From contig NZ_CANOOQ010000001.1 in NCBI RefSeq assembly GCF_947568225.1, forward strand, positions 1 through 64,000: DNA of 64,000 nt. Reading direction: 5' to 3'. A program made the position numbers and the translations under genes. This stretch comes from Faecalispora anaeroviscerum (GTDB taxonomy: Bacteria; Bacillota; Clostridia; Oscillospirales; Acutalibacteraceae). Below, piece after piece: positions 46,541-54,585 of the stretch (position 1 is its first letter; each line of letters starts with the position of its first letter). The notes beneath the pieces were generated by a model. The model was not told where the DNA came from, did not search any database, and saw only the letters and a program-made list of their open reading frames with translations.

Positions 46541-46897
46541 TTATTCAGTTACATGGCTTAAACTTTGTTCCAAAACGATTTTCACATGGTCATCCGCGAG
46601 AGAGTAATAAGCAATCTTACCATCTTTCCTAAATTTGACAAGATTTGCCTGTTTCAAAGTGCGTAGCTGGTGTGATATAGCGGATTTTGTCATACCAAGC
46701 AAGACTGCCAAATCACAGACACACATTTCACTGACATCCAGAGCCCATAAAATTCTGATCCTTGTACCATCTCCCACAGCTTTCAAAAATTCCGTCAAAA
46801 TATTAAAAGTATCATCTGAAAGCATTTTTGTTTTTACTGCGGTGACGGTTTCTTCGTGTATAACATCACAATCGCAAACATCGCTTCTGACAGACAT
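46541..46897 (-). CDS. cadC: ArsR/CadC-family metal-responsive repressor
   Basis: The 118-residue product has the ArsR winged helix (LGMTKSAISHQLRTLKQANL) and CadC-like metal ligands: Cys-Asp-Cys near the N terminus (SDVCDCDVIH) and Cys-Val-Cys in SEMCVCDLA. Cd, Pb or Zn binding should release it from DNA. The start MSVRSDV follows GGAGGACTA; the in-frame ATG at 46939 lies inside the operator. It is the first gene of the cad unit. Confidence 0.92.
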   Translation of the reverse strand: MSVRSDVCDCDVIHEETVTAVKTKMLSDDTFNILTEFLKAVGDGTRIRILWALDVSEMCVCDLAVLLGMTKSAISHQLRTLKQANLVKFRKDGKIAYYSLADDHVKIVLEQSLSHVTE

Positions 46898-46922
46898 AAT
46901 TAGTCCTCCTTCCGAAATTTTA

Positions 46923-46977
46923 ATTGAGCAAACGCTCAACTGTATATAGTATAGTTGAATATATACTCAATTGTCAA
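46923..46977 (-). promoter_or_regulatory. cadC promoter and operator
   Basis: On the minus strand TTGACA (46977-46972) and TATACT (46953-46948) are 18 bases apart. The palindromic ATTGAGCAAACGCTCAACT (46923-46941) lies just after the -10, and a second imperfect palindrome TTGAATATATACTCAA fills the spacer. Binding there would block polymerase. Confidence 0.75.
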
Positions 46978-47211
46978 GGGGTTTTTAGAATATTTTTTTA
47001 AAATCATCCCAACACGAGATCAGGCTGTGTAGTGGTTCGTAGCAGTTTATCTGCTGCGTGGAACGGAAGTCATGTGGCACGAAGTTTACAATCAATTAAG
47101 CAAAAAAAGTGCGGGATACCAATGCAAGTCTTTTCGATTGAGTGAGTGTAAATCTCTTAACTTTATATTCATCCAAAAGGAATTTGAATGGAAATTCTGT
47201 TTTGCTCTAAA

Positions 47212-47252
47212 CAAAAAAGCCAATTAAAATCAATGACTTTAATTGGCTTTTT
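47212..47252. terminator. bidirectional terminator between ars and cad units; 46978-47285 gap
   Basis: A perfect 16-base stem (47212-47227 with 47237-47252), with A and T tracts, ends the ars transcript. The 46978-47211 part of the gap holds no recognisable gene or remnant. Confidence 0.88.
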
Positions 47253-47285
47253 TGAATTTAGCATTTACAGCCAATGATTTTACTA

Positions 47286-47681
47286 CTAAAGAACCCCCAC
47301 AAAATTTTTTAGCTCAAGCATTTTTTGCTCAATCTGTTTTATAACCTGAATAAATTCCTCGTCGCTTTTGCCCGTTGGATCATCCAGCCTCCAATCTTCG
47401 CGGTGTTTACAGGGCAGATACGGACACTCGACATTGCAGCCCATTGTAACGACAATATCAACAGGCGGGATTTCGGACAAGAGTTTGCTGCGCTGTGTCG
47501 CTTCCATGTCAATGCCATAAAGTTGTTTCATCAGCCGCACGGCATCCTGATTGATTTGCAGCTTCGTTTCCGTTCCCGCCGAATAGCTTTCAAAAGCGTC
47601 GCCGGCAAGATGCCGTCCCAGCGCCTCTGCAATCTGGCTGCGACAAGAATTATGAACACAAATAAATGCAACTTTTATCAT
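47286..47681 (-). CDS. arsC: arsenate reductase, low-molecular-weight phosphatase type
   Basis: ArsC reduces arsenate to arsenite, the form exported by Acr3. The 131-residue product has the P-loop nucleophile motif CVHNSCRSQ at residues 8-16 and the redox cysteines in CNVECPYLPC. It is of the thioredoxin-linked family. AGGAGGTAA precedes the ATG. It is the last gene of the ars unit, directly after arsA. Confidence 0.95.
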   Translation of the reverse strand: MIKVAFICVHNSCRSQIAEALGRHLAGDAFESYSAGTETKLQINQDAVRLMKQLYGIDMEATQRSKLLSEIPPVDIVVTMGCNVECPYLPCKHREDWRLDDPTGKSDEEFIQVIKQIEQKMLELKNFVGVL

Positions 47682-47691
47682 TTTTACCTCC

Positions 47692-49428
47692 TTACAGCGC
47701 CAGCAGACTGTCGCCCTTGATTTCCTCTGCGCTCCACGCGATCAGGGCAAATTTGCCACCGGCGTGTTCGTCGATGAGGTTGAGCCATTCCACTTCGCCA
47801 GCCGCCTTTGACACCAGCATAGGATTGGTGGTGTTCGTGCCATAAAGGGATTGATTGACCACCCACCATTTGGCGGCGATGCCCGCCCGTTTCAGATCGT
47901 CCTCCAAGCGGTGCGCCTCATAAACAGGGGTCGCTTCCGGCAGGGTCACAATCAGTACCTCGGTTTCCTCGGATTTCAGCCTCGGCAACAGCTGCGCCAC
48001 CGATTCGGGGATTTCGCCCTTGGTACGCTGAATTTCATGGTTATAGCTTTGTGTGGATTCCAACAAAAGCAGGGTATGCCCTGTGGGGGCGGTGTCAATT
48101 ACCACCACCTGATCGTCAGCTTTTTCGACGATCTCGGCGAAGGCGCGGAATACGGCGATCTCCTGTGTGCAGGGCGAACGTAGATCTTCCTCGACATAAG
48201 CAATATCCTCATCGCCCATGCCGGACGCGCGGGCTTTGAAAAGCACCTCGGACTGATACTTTTTCAATTCCTCGGCTTCGTCGATATGGCTCATGGACAC
48301 GCCGCCAGTTTCATCCAGCACAAACTTCAGGTGCGCGGCGGGATCGGTGGTAGTGAGGTGGACTTTCTTTCCGCGCTTCGCAAGCCCCAGCGCAACGGCG
48401 GCGGCGACGGTGGTCTTACCCACACCACCTTTGCCCATCGTGAAAATAACACGTTTGCCCTCCATCGCTAACTCATCTATCACATCGTTCAGCGCAGGAA
48501 TATGCGTGGCATTTAGCGTTTGCACGGGAGCAGTAAAATAATCGGTGTTCAGCAAGGCGCGGATATTTTCCAGCCCTGTGACATTGTAAGCTCGCAGAGG
48601 AACGCTATGGATTGGAAGCGCCCTCAGACTTTCCGGCATCGCGGCAAGTGCAGACTGCTGTTTTTCGTACAGACTGGAAGATAGATCATCGTTATGTTCC
48701 ATCAATATTCCGTTGACAACCAGCATTTGATTGTCGACGCCCAGCGCGGACAATTCGCCGGAAGCACGTTCCGCTTCCTTGAACGGCGCGGTTTCCGAGC
48801 GGGTGACAAGGAGTAGCGTGGTCAGGCTTCCGTCGGCCAGTGTTTCCACGGCTTGCTTGTAAATGGCTTTCTTGCTCTCCAAGCCGGAGAGTTGACCGAG
48901 GCAAGATGCACCGTGGGTGCTTTCACTGATGAAATTACTCCAAGCGGACGGAAGCTGAAGCATCCGCAGGGTGTGTCCAGTAGGGGCGGTATCAAAAATA
49001 ATATGGTCGTATTCCTGCTGAACCTTACCGTCCGTAATGAAATTGGAAAACTCATTGAATGCCGCAATTTCTATGGTGCAGGAGCCAGAAAGCTGCTCCT
49101 CCATATTCGTGATGACAGATGCGGGCAGCTTGCCGCGATAAGGCGCGATCACGCTTTCCCGGTACTCAGCCGCCGCTTGTATGGGGTCAAGGTTCGCTAC
49201 CACTAAATTCGGCACATCGGAGATGGGCACTCCTTTGTTTGTCAGTTCCATCGAAAAGACATCCTGTAAATTGGAAGCAGGGTCGGTGCTGATAAGCAGC
49301 ACCTTTTTCCCACTGTCCGCAAGGGAGACGGCGGTGGCACAGGCAACGCTGGTTTTACCAACGCCGCCCTTGCCGGTATAAAAAAGATACTTTGTCAGTT
49401 TGATACTGCCGGGATCGAATTGATTCAT
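47692..49428 (-). CDS. arsA: arsenical pump-driving ATPase
   Basis: ArsA energises arsenite export and receives metalloid from ArsD. The 578-residue protein is a tandem duplication with two deviant Walker A loops (GKGGVGKTSVA near residue 18 and GKGGVGKTTVA near residue 335) and two DTAPTGHTL signal-transduction motifs. Metalloid-site cysteines appear in GSCTIEIA, ASCLGQ and RSPCTQE. Its start is one base after the arsD stop (TAAATG) with GGAGGTTG upstream. Confidence 0.96.
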   Translation of the reverse strand: MNQFDPGSIKLTKYLFYTGKGGVGKTSVACATAVSLADSGKKVLLISTDPASNLQDVFSMELTNKGVPISDVPNLVVANLDPIQAAAEYRESVIAPYRGKLPASVITNMEEQLSGSCTIEIAAFNEFSNFITDGKVQQEYDHIIFDTAPTGHTLRMLQLPSAWSNFISESTHGASCLGQLSGLESKKAIYKQAVETLADGSLTTLLLVTRSETAPFKEAERASGELSALGVDNQMLVVNGILMEHNDDLSSSLYEKQQSALAAMPESLRALPIHSVPLRAYNVTGLENIRALLNTDYFTAPVQTLNATHIPALNDVIDELAMEGKRVIFTMGKGGVGKTTVAAAVALGLAKRGKKVHLTTTDPAAHLKFVLDETGGVSMSHIDEAEELKKYQSEVLFKARASGMGDEDIAYVEEDLRSPCTQEIAVFRAFAEIVEKADDQVVVIDTAPTGHTLLLLESTQSYNHEIQRTKGEIPESVAQLLPRLKSEETEVLIVTLPEATPVYEAHRLEDDLKRAGIAAKWWVVNQSLYGTNTTNPMLVSKAAGEVEWLNLIDEHAGGKFALIAWSAEEIKGDSLLAL

Positions 49429-50004
49429 TTAACAGCAACCTCCCTTGCAACAGCCTCCGCCGGACTCGGATTTTTTCTGCTTGCCCAGCACATTTTCAGG
49501 AAGGTCGAGCAGCTTTGTGAATTCTTCATTGGTGGGATACCGACCTGTGATGACAATTTTGCCATCGAGCATCACAGCGGGCAGTCCCTCTGTGCCTTTC
49601 TCATTAATATAGGCATTGATGGTCTGGTCGGTGATAAACTCTGCCGGTGCGCTGCCCAAGTTAAAACGTTCAACAATAACGCCATGTTTTTTCAGTGTTT
49701 CCAGTACCGTGGACATACGCAGCAGTTCAGGGTCAACACCCAAGCCGCAAAGCCCGGTCGGGCAACACATGGCGGGTTCAAAGATTTTCATTTTTTTCAT
49801 AATAATTTTCTCCCTATATTTATTAAAAGTTTTCACAATATCTGAGTAACAGCAAATTCCCTTCGGATTATTTACAGCGCAATTACTGTTTTGCATGGCT
49901 CCGGTAATCTTAATAACATCATCTACATTTTTTGCACCTTTTTCTGTAATTGCTTTCATGATATCTGCTTCTTTGACTTTGTTGCAATAGCATATATACA
50001 CCAT
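49429..50004 (-). CDS. arsD: BFD-like [2Fe-2S] domain fused in frame to ArsD
   Basis: The 191-residue frame has two parts. Residues 1-68 look like a BFD-type iron-sulfur domain with Cys in YICYCNK, NCAVNNPKG and GICCYSD. From residue 69 on it is a complete ArsD metallochaperone (MKKMKIFEPAMCCPTGLCG) with a second Cys cluster at the end (GGCCKGGCC). There is no stop between them. A GGGAGA site lies 8 bases before the ArsD Met, so ArsD could also be made alone from 49800. The AGGAGGTTTAA site serves the full-length start. Confidence 0.88.
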   Translation of the reverse strand: MVYICYCNKVKEADIMKAITEKGAKNVDDVIKITGAMQNSNCAVNNPKGICCYSDIVKTFNKYREKIIMKKMKIFEPAMCCPTGLCGLGVDPELLRMSTVLETLKKHGVIVERFNLGSAPAEFITDQTINAYINEKGTEGLPAVMLDGKIVITGRYPTNEEFTKLLDLPENVLGKQKKSESGGGCCKGGCC

Positions 50005-51057
50005 TTAAACCTCCTTTAGAAACCAGTGGTGGGTCTTATTAATAAAGCGTACTAGCAAAAGCATAACGGGGACTTCGGTCAATACGCCCACCGTACAAGC
50101 AAGCACAACCGGCGAATTTGGACCGAAAAGGGCAATTGCTACCGCTACAGAAAGTTCGAAGAAGTCCGAGGCTGCAATCAGAGAAGCCGGAGCCGCAATA
50201 TTGTGTGGTTGCTTTGTCCACTTGCATATCAAGTAGGTAAAGTTGGCGGAGATTACGTTTTGCAGAACCAGCGGTACTGCGATCAGCAAAACGAACAGAG
50301 GCTGTTCCAAAATAATGTCACCTTGGAAGGAAAAAATGATAATCAAGGTGAGCAGCAACCCCAAGGTCGTGATGCCGTCAAACTTGGGGAGAAATCTTTC
50401 GTTGAAATACTCTATGCCTTTTTTCTGTATCATCAGAAAGCGCGTAAGTGCGCCGCCAGCCAGCGGAACGACAACGAATAATACGATGGAAAAGAAGAGC
50501 GTATCCCAAGGAATCGTAACGCCGTTTACTCCCAACAAGATTTGTACCAATGGCACAAACAATACGAGAATCAAGAGGTCATTGACCGAAACCTGTACAA
50601 GCGTATGCGCCGGATCGCCTTTGGTCAGATGACTCCATACAAACACCATCGCCGTGCAGGGTGCTACGCCCAGCAATACTGCGCCTGTTACGAAGTCCTG
50701 TGCCAAATCCGCTGGGATGAAGGCTTGAAAGATAACTTTGAAAAACAGGGTTGCTAACCCGAACATGAGGAAGGGCTTGATGAGCCAGCTGCTACCGCTG
50801 GAAATAAGGATGCCTGAAGGATTTTTCCTCACATTCTTGATAGACTGGAAATCAATCTTCATCATCATGGGGAAAATCATAATCCAAATGAGTACGGCAA
50901 TCGGGAGGTTCTGCCCGGCGTATTGAAATCCTTCCAAGACATCTGGAATGCCGGGCAGGAATTTTCCGACAAGGATTCCAGCCGCCATGCACAGCAGCAC
51001 CCACACGGTTAGATATTTTTCAAAAAAGCCAATACCTTTATTTTTTTCTTGGCTCAT
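50005..51057 (-). CDS. acr3: Acr3-type arsenite efflux transporter
   Basis: Acr3 exports arsenite across the membrane. The 350-residue protein has ten transmembrane segments and the conserved Cys in LGVAPCTAMVFVWS. MMKIDFQSIKNV and SANFTYLICKW are further family segments. The start overlaps the stop of the DUF2703 gene by four bases (ATGA). It ends one base before the arsD start region. Confidence 0.95.
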   Translation of the reverse strand: MSQEKNKGIGFFEKYLTVWVLLCMAAGILVGKFLPGIPDVLEGFQYAGQNLPIAVLIWIMIFPMMMKIDFQSIKNVRKNPSGILISSGSSWLIKPFLMFGLATLFFKVIFQAFIPADLAQDFVTGAVLLGVAPCTAMVFVWSHLTKGDPAHTLVQVSVNDLLILVLFVPLVQILLGVNGVTIPWDTLFFSIVLFVVVPLAGGALTRFLMIQKKGIEYFNERFLPKFDGITTLGLLLTLIIIFSFQGDIILEQPLFVLLIAVPLVLQNVISANFTYLICKWTKQPHNIAAPASLIAASDFFELSVAVAIALFGPNSPVVLACTVGVLTEVPVMLLLVRFINKTHHWFLKEV

Positions 51058-51599
51058 ATCACATCACCGCCCTTTCCCTGACGTTCCGTTTCATCCTTGT
51101 GTGTCTTGGCTATAAAGTATGTTTCCAGATTTTCTGGAAGCCAATAGGCTTCACGCTCCGGCTCGCCCTGATTGGGGTTATACACTTCCCGTAGAATGGC
51201 ATCCACGATCAATTCCTTCGGAGGGGATGTATATTCGACTCCGTTATATACCCATACACGGCAATCTACGGTATCACCGCAATGTTCTCCACAGTCCTCG
51301 CAGACTGATTCCCGCGATTCCACGGCAATATCGTTTCCGTTCACACGGATGGTCGGTGAGCTGACCAAATGATACTGTATCGCCAACTCTCTCGTTGTGA
51401 TGTTCACTTCATTTACCTTGACTTCATATCCTGACGCATTCAGCACCACGGCTACGCCGGAAACTGCGTCGTCCAGAGCTTTTTCCGTATCCTGGCACCT
51501 GCCGCAAACGGTCGTGTCCAGATAAAGAAAATCAATGTTTATTGACTTTTTCGGCTCTGGCTGGCAGCAATTTTCAGAAGAACAACAACATTTACTCAT
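51054..51599 (-). CDS. DUF2703 family cysteine-rich protein of ars operons
   Basis: The 181-residue product begins with a metal-binding-like MSKCCCSSENCCQPEP and has CGRCQDTEKALDDA, a thioredoxin-like CxxC, then CEDCGEHCGD. DUF2703 proteins recur in arsenic operons and may carry metalloid or thiol redox function; this is not proven. The start is at 51599 with GGGGTG upstream; the gene overlaps the arsR end by eight bases. Confidence 0.88.
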   Translation of the reverse strand: MSKCCCSSENCCQPEPKKSINIDFLYLDTTVCGRCQDTEKALDDAVSGVAVVLNASGYEVKVNEVNITTRELAIQYHLVSSPTIRVNGNDIAVESRESVCEDCGEHCGDTVDCRVWVYNGVEYTSPPKELIVDAILREVYNPNQGEPEREAYWLPENLETYFIAKTHKDETERQGKGGDVI

Positions 51600-51927
51600 T
51601 TTCGTTACACCCCTTACAACAATTTGTTTTATCTCTGCAAATACAATTTTCTTTATCGGATGTGATCGCCCAGAAAAACTGCTTTGTTTTGCCGATGGCA
51701 TCATCATCCAAAGAATAATACGTCCATTTGCCTTCTGCCCGTGCCTTGACAAGTCCGCATTCGCAGAGGAGTTTCATGTGATGGGACAGCGTGGATTGGG
51801 ACATTTCAAACTTCTCTAAAATCTCGCAGGCACAAAGTTCTCCACAGGAGAGCATATCCACAATCATGGCTCTTTTGGGATCGCCCAATGCTTTGAACAC
51901 TTTTGTGTTCTCTAAGTAATAGTTCAT
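51592..51927 (-). CDS. arsR: ArsR-family arsenic-responsive repressor
   Basis: The 111-residue product has the ArsR helix-turn-helix (FEMSQSTLSHHMKLLCECGL) and the arsenite-binding pair CxC in GELCACEIL. The C-terminal tail has more Cys (CICRDKTNCCKGC), which could add a ligand. It is the first gene of the six-gene ars unit and should repress it in the absence of metalloid. Confidence 0.95.
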   Translation of the reverse strand: MNYYLENTKVFKALGDPKRAMIVDMLSCGELCACEILEKFEMSQSTLSHHMKLLCECGLVKARAEGKWTYYSLDDDAIGKTKQFFWAITSDKENCICRDKTNCCKGCNENE

Positions 51928-51963
51928 ACCAACACCTCAAATCTAAATACTTTGATATGTTAT

Positions 51964-51992
51964 ATTATATGTTTCAAATCGAAATTCGTCAA
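51964..51992 (-). promoter_or_regulatory. ars operon promoter
   Basis: On the minus strand TTGACG (51992-51987) and a perfect TATAAT (51969-51964) are 17 bases apart. The AT-rich ATATCAAAGTATTTAGA stretch between -10 and the gene is a likely ArsR site. Confidence 0.75.
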
Positions 51993-52087
51993 TGTGAAGT
52001 CATGATTTTTTATAGAAAGTTTTTTCGCACATCAAGGATAGCTTTCAATCACTTTATCAATAGCAAAAGAGCCTCTGAGAGAGACTC

Positions 52088-52255
52088 TTATTCGTTTACT
52101 GCCATTTTTCTTTTGAGGTGGTGTGCTTTTTGATCATTTACCTCCACCATTTCGCTAATCATTTCAATCTGTTCCGGTATCAAATGTTTAAACTGCTTTC
52201 CGAGCTGCTCCACGCTGTCAGGTATCACGGGATGTTCCAGAAGATCTCCAAAATG
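52088..52255 (-). pseudogene. gene remnant right of the cargo, product unknown
   Basis: A 55-codon open stretch reads as protein (HPVIPDSVEQLGKQFKHLIP, then EQIEMISEMVEVNDQ) and ends at TAA. It has no start codon or ribosome binding site and a stop directly upstream. It is probably the 3' end of an ICE backbone gene cut by cargo insertion. The rest of 51993-52360 shows only an inverted repeat near 52070-52090. Confidence 0.45.
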
Positions 52256-52360
52256 TTACATAAAAACATAGTAAGATACACCTTGTTCTTTTTCTGTGAT
52301 AATATCTTCTTAGAGTGAGAGATTCCGGTGGGTTCACCACGAACCGCACCTCGGTCCAGC

Positions 52361-52394
52361 AAAAAAACGGAGTACCCCCTTGGCGGGAACTCTG
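52361..52394 (-). terminator. terminator after the HTH gene
   Basis: On the minus strand a GAGTTCCC/GGGTACTC stem is followed by C, G and seven T. It ends the transfer-gene transcript that runs leftward. Confidence 0.82.
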
Positions 52395-52417
52395 TCTTTT
52401 CGCTTTGCCGCATCCTG

Positions 52418-52684
52418 CTATTTTCTTAAAATAAGTCTGTTGCTGGTATTGCTCCCATTCTCCCGGAAGCGAGGCTCCTTTTCAATGAGTCCCGCCCTCA
52501 CCAGATCATGTAAGGCACGCTTGACGGTGCTGCGGGAAAGCTGCAGATCGGAAGCAATGGTCTTTACCGCAGGCCAGCAGTCCTTTCCTTTTCCTGCCCG
52601 GTCACAAATATATATATAAACAGCCCTCGCCCGATGGGGAATCTCATCGGGCGAAGCGGTATAAATGTGGTTGAAGTAGCTCAT
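52418..52684 (-). CDS. winged-helix DNA-binding protein of the ICE
   Basis: The 88-residue product matches the small helix-turn-helix domain family seen in replication initiators: RARAVYIYICDRAGKGKDCW, then TIASDLQLSRSTVKRALHDL. It may regulate transfer genes or assist replication of the excised circle. AAGGAGGTTCCC precedes the ATG. It lies 11 bases downstream of virD4. Confidence 0.8.
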   Translation of the reverse strand: MSYFNHIYTASPDEIPHRARAVYIYICDRAGKGKDCWPAVKTIASDLQLSRSTVKRALHDLVRAGLIEKEPRFRENGSNTSNRLILRK

Positions 52685-52695
52685 GGGAACCTCCT

Positions 52696-54519
52696 TTACG
52701 TTTTGAGTACATTACGGCGGCGCATGGTGTTTTCAGATGGTTCTGCTACCGGGGTATGAAGGGTTCCTGTTCTGGACGGCGGCTCCAATATCTCCCCGGT
52801 TTCTTCGTCCACCATAAGGCAGGCCGTGTGCTTGCGGACGATATTTTCCTCCAGCATCTGCTTATCGGCATAGACCACTTTTCGATGAGCTTTTTCCTCC
52901 ATGGTGTAAGCCTCTCCGAAACGGATGCCCCATTCAAGGAACAGCCGCAGCTTTGTCCTCATGGGATGGGTGCCGGTTTTCATCACGACAAAGCTGCCCT
53001 TTGGAATGGATTTCAATTCGTCCGGTGTCATGAGAGGGCGCTCCATCATCTGCAAGGATTGGCTGGGGTCATTCTTACCACGACTCACGCTGCCGCTCAT
53101 GATCGTGCGGCTGCCCAATGCTTTACTCAGCACTTCGGCGGTCTGGCTGTTGGGGGCAAAGCCGCCAAAGATGGTGTCCTGGCAATTGTCCACGATTATT
53201 TCTGAACCCTCTTTGCCGTAATTCTTTTCGAGCTGGCCGAAGGACTGTATGATTGGTACCATAGAAAGCCGGCGAGAGCGTGAGGCGCTGAAAATTAATT
53301 CGAGCGATTCGATGGCTGGAAGCGTTCCGAGCTCATCGCAGTAAAACATTACTCGGTTTTTCAGCTTGCCTCCGTTTTCATCCGCAACCGCAAGGATTTC
53401 CCTGTAGAGCTGTTGGATCATAAGGCTGACCATAAAGTATTTGGTCAAATCTTCTTCTGGTAATACGATGAACAGAGCGGATTTTTCGTTACAGAATTTC
53501 TCCGCATCAATGGATGTTTCAAAACACAGAATCTGTTCCATTTCGGAGTCGAGAAAGGCATTCAAACGGGATAGCACAGTGGAAAGTACCGACGCCATAG
53601 CCTGCTCCGCGGAATTTAGGGCTGCTCCTGCAAACCAGCGGGCCTTGTGGTCGGATGGCAATTTATCCATTAATAGCTGAAACTGACTTTTCCCCTTTAC
53701 CTTGCTGGGCACGAGTAAGTCCTGAACCAATTTGAACACGCTGATGATATGGCGGCAGTCCACCTTTTTCCCATCTACCTCAGTGGGGGGCAAATACTCG
53801 GCAATCAGCAGAATCACTGAGGACAGGAGTCCTTCTGCGGCATCATAAAAAAACTGATTCTGTCCGTAATTCTCGTTGCTGGCGTTGATGATGGTTTTGG
53901 AGATAATCTTGGCGTATTTTTCTGCTTTTGCCTTTGCCACAATGTTGTTTTCATCGGCAAGGTACTGATCCATGTAGGTGTTCACCAGATGGAGCATATT
54001 GTTGCCGTCCGAGCGGGTGGGGTTTCTTAGGTCGATGACCGCCACATGGTAGCCGTAGTGGTTGCGGGCGATAGTTCCATAGTTTCTATACAGGTCGCCC
54101 TTGGTGTCGGTGGTCAGGAAGCTCATGCCGGAGGCACAGGCATATTCCAGGTTGGGGTATAAAAAGTATGCAGTTTTCCCCACGCCAGAGGCACCGATCA
54201 TGAGACAGTGGACATCGTCAGTATCCACCATTGCCGTAACTTTATTTTTTGCACCTACGCTTCCGAGAATGATTCCCTGCTCGGCGGCAGTAGGGAGGCA
54301 TTGTCCTTGCCTCCACAGCTCCGGCTGAAAGGGGATGTGCTTATAGGTATTTTTGATTTCCTGTTTTGATGCGAACCGTGCCGTACCATGCTGGCCATCA
54401 CCTACCGTGCGGGACTTGATTCCGTTTAGGGTATAATAGTGAGCCAAAAGGGAAAGACCGCCGATGACACAAAACATCACGGCGGCCGCTGCAATTAAAA
54501 TATAGACCTGAGACGGCAT
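52696..54519 (-). CDS. VirD4/TraG-type conjugative coupling protein
   Basis: The coupling ATPase brings the relaxase-DNA complex to the secretion channel. The 607-residue product has an N-terminal transmembrane helix (residues 5-27), Walker A IGASGVGKTAYFLYP, Walker B VMFYCDELGTLPAIESL and the late motif PIIQSFGQLEKNYG. AAGGAGGATACT precedes the ATG. It is the usual length and has one visible membrane helix. Confidence 0.95.
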   Translation of the reverse strand: MPSQVYILIAAAAVMFCVIGGLSLLAHYYTLNGIKSRTVGDGQHGTARFASKQEIKNTYKHIPFQPELWRQGQCLPTAAEQGIILGSVGAKNKVTAMVDTDDVHCLMIGASGVGKTAYFLYPNLEYACASGMSFLTTDTKGDLYRNYGTIARNHYGYHVAVIDLRNPTRSDGNNMLHLVNTYMDQYLADENNIVAKAKAEKYAKIISKTIINASNENYGQNQFFYDAAEGLLSSVILLIAEYLPPTEVDGKKVDCRHIISVFKLVQDLLVPSKVKGKSQFQLLMDKLPSDHKARWFAGAALNSAEQAMASVLSTVLSRLNAFLDSEMEQILCFETSIDAEKFCNEKSALFIVLPEEDLTKYFMVSLMIQQLYREILAVADENGGKLKNRVMFYCDELGTLPAIESLELIFSASRSRRLSMVPIIQSFGQLEKNYGKEGSEIIVDNCQDTIFGGFAPNSQTAEVLSKALGSRTIMSGSVSRGKNDPSQSLQMMERPLMTPDELKSIPKGSFVVMKTGTHPMRTKLRLFLEWGIRFGEAYTMEEKAHRKVVYADKQMLEENIVRKHTACLMVDEETGEILEPPSRTGTLHTPVAEPSENTMRRRNVLKT

Positions 54520-54585
54520 AATAGTATCCTCCTTCTTCTGAATTCATTTAGAATGTCAGAAGCGGGGATGGAGTTATTGCCGGGA

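Noticed and set aside
52225..52413. 62-codon frame after the HTH gene
   Set aside because: It overlaps the terminator and the remnant in another frame; no start signal.
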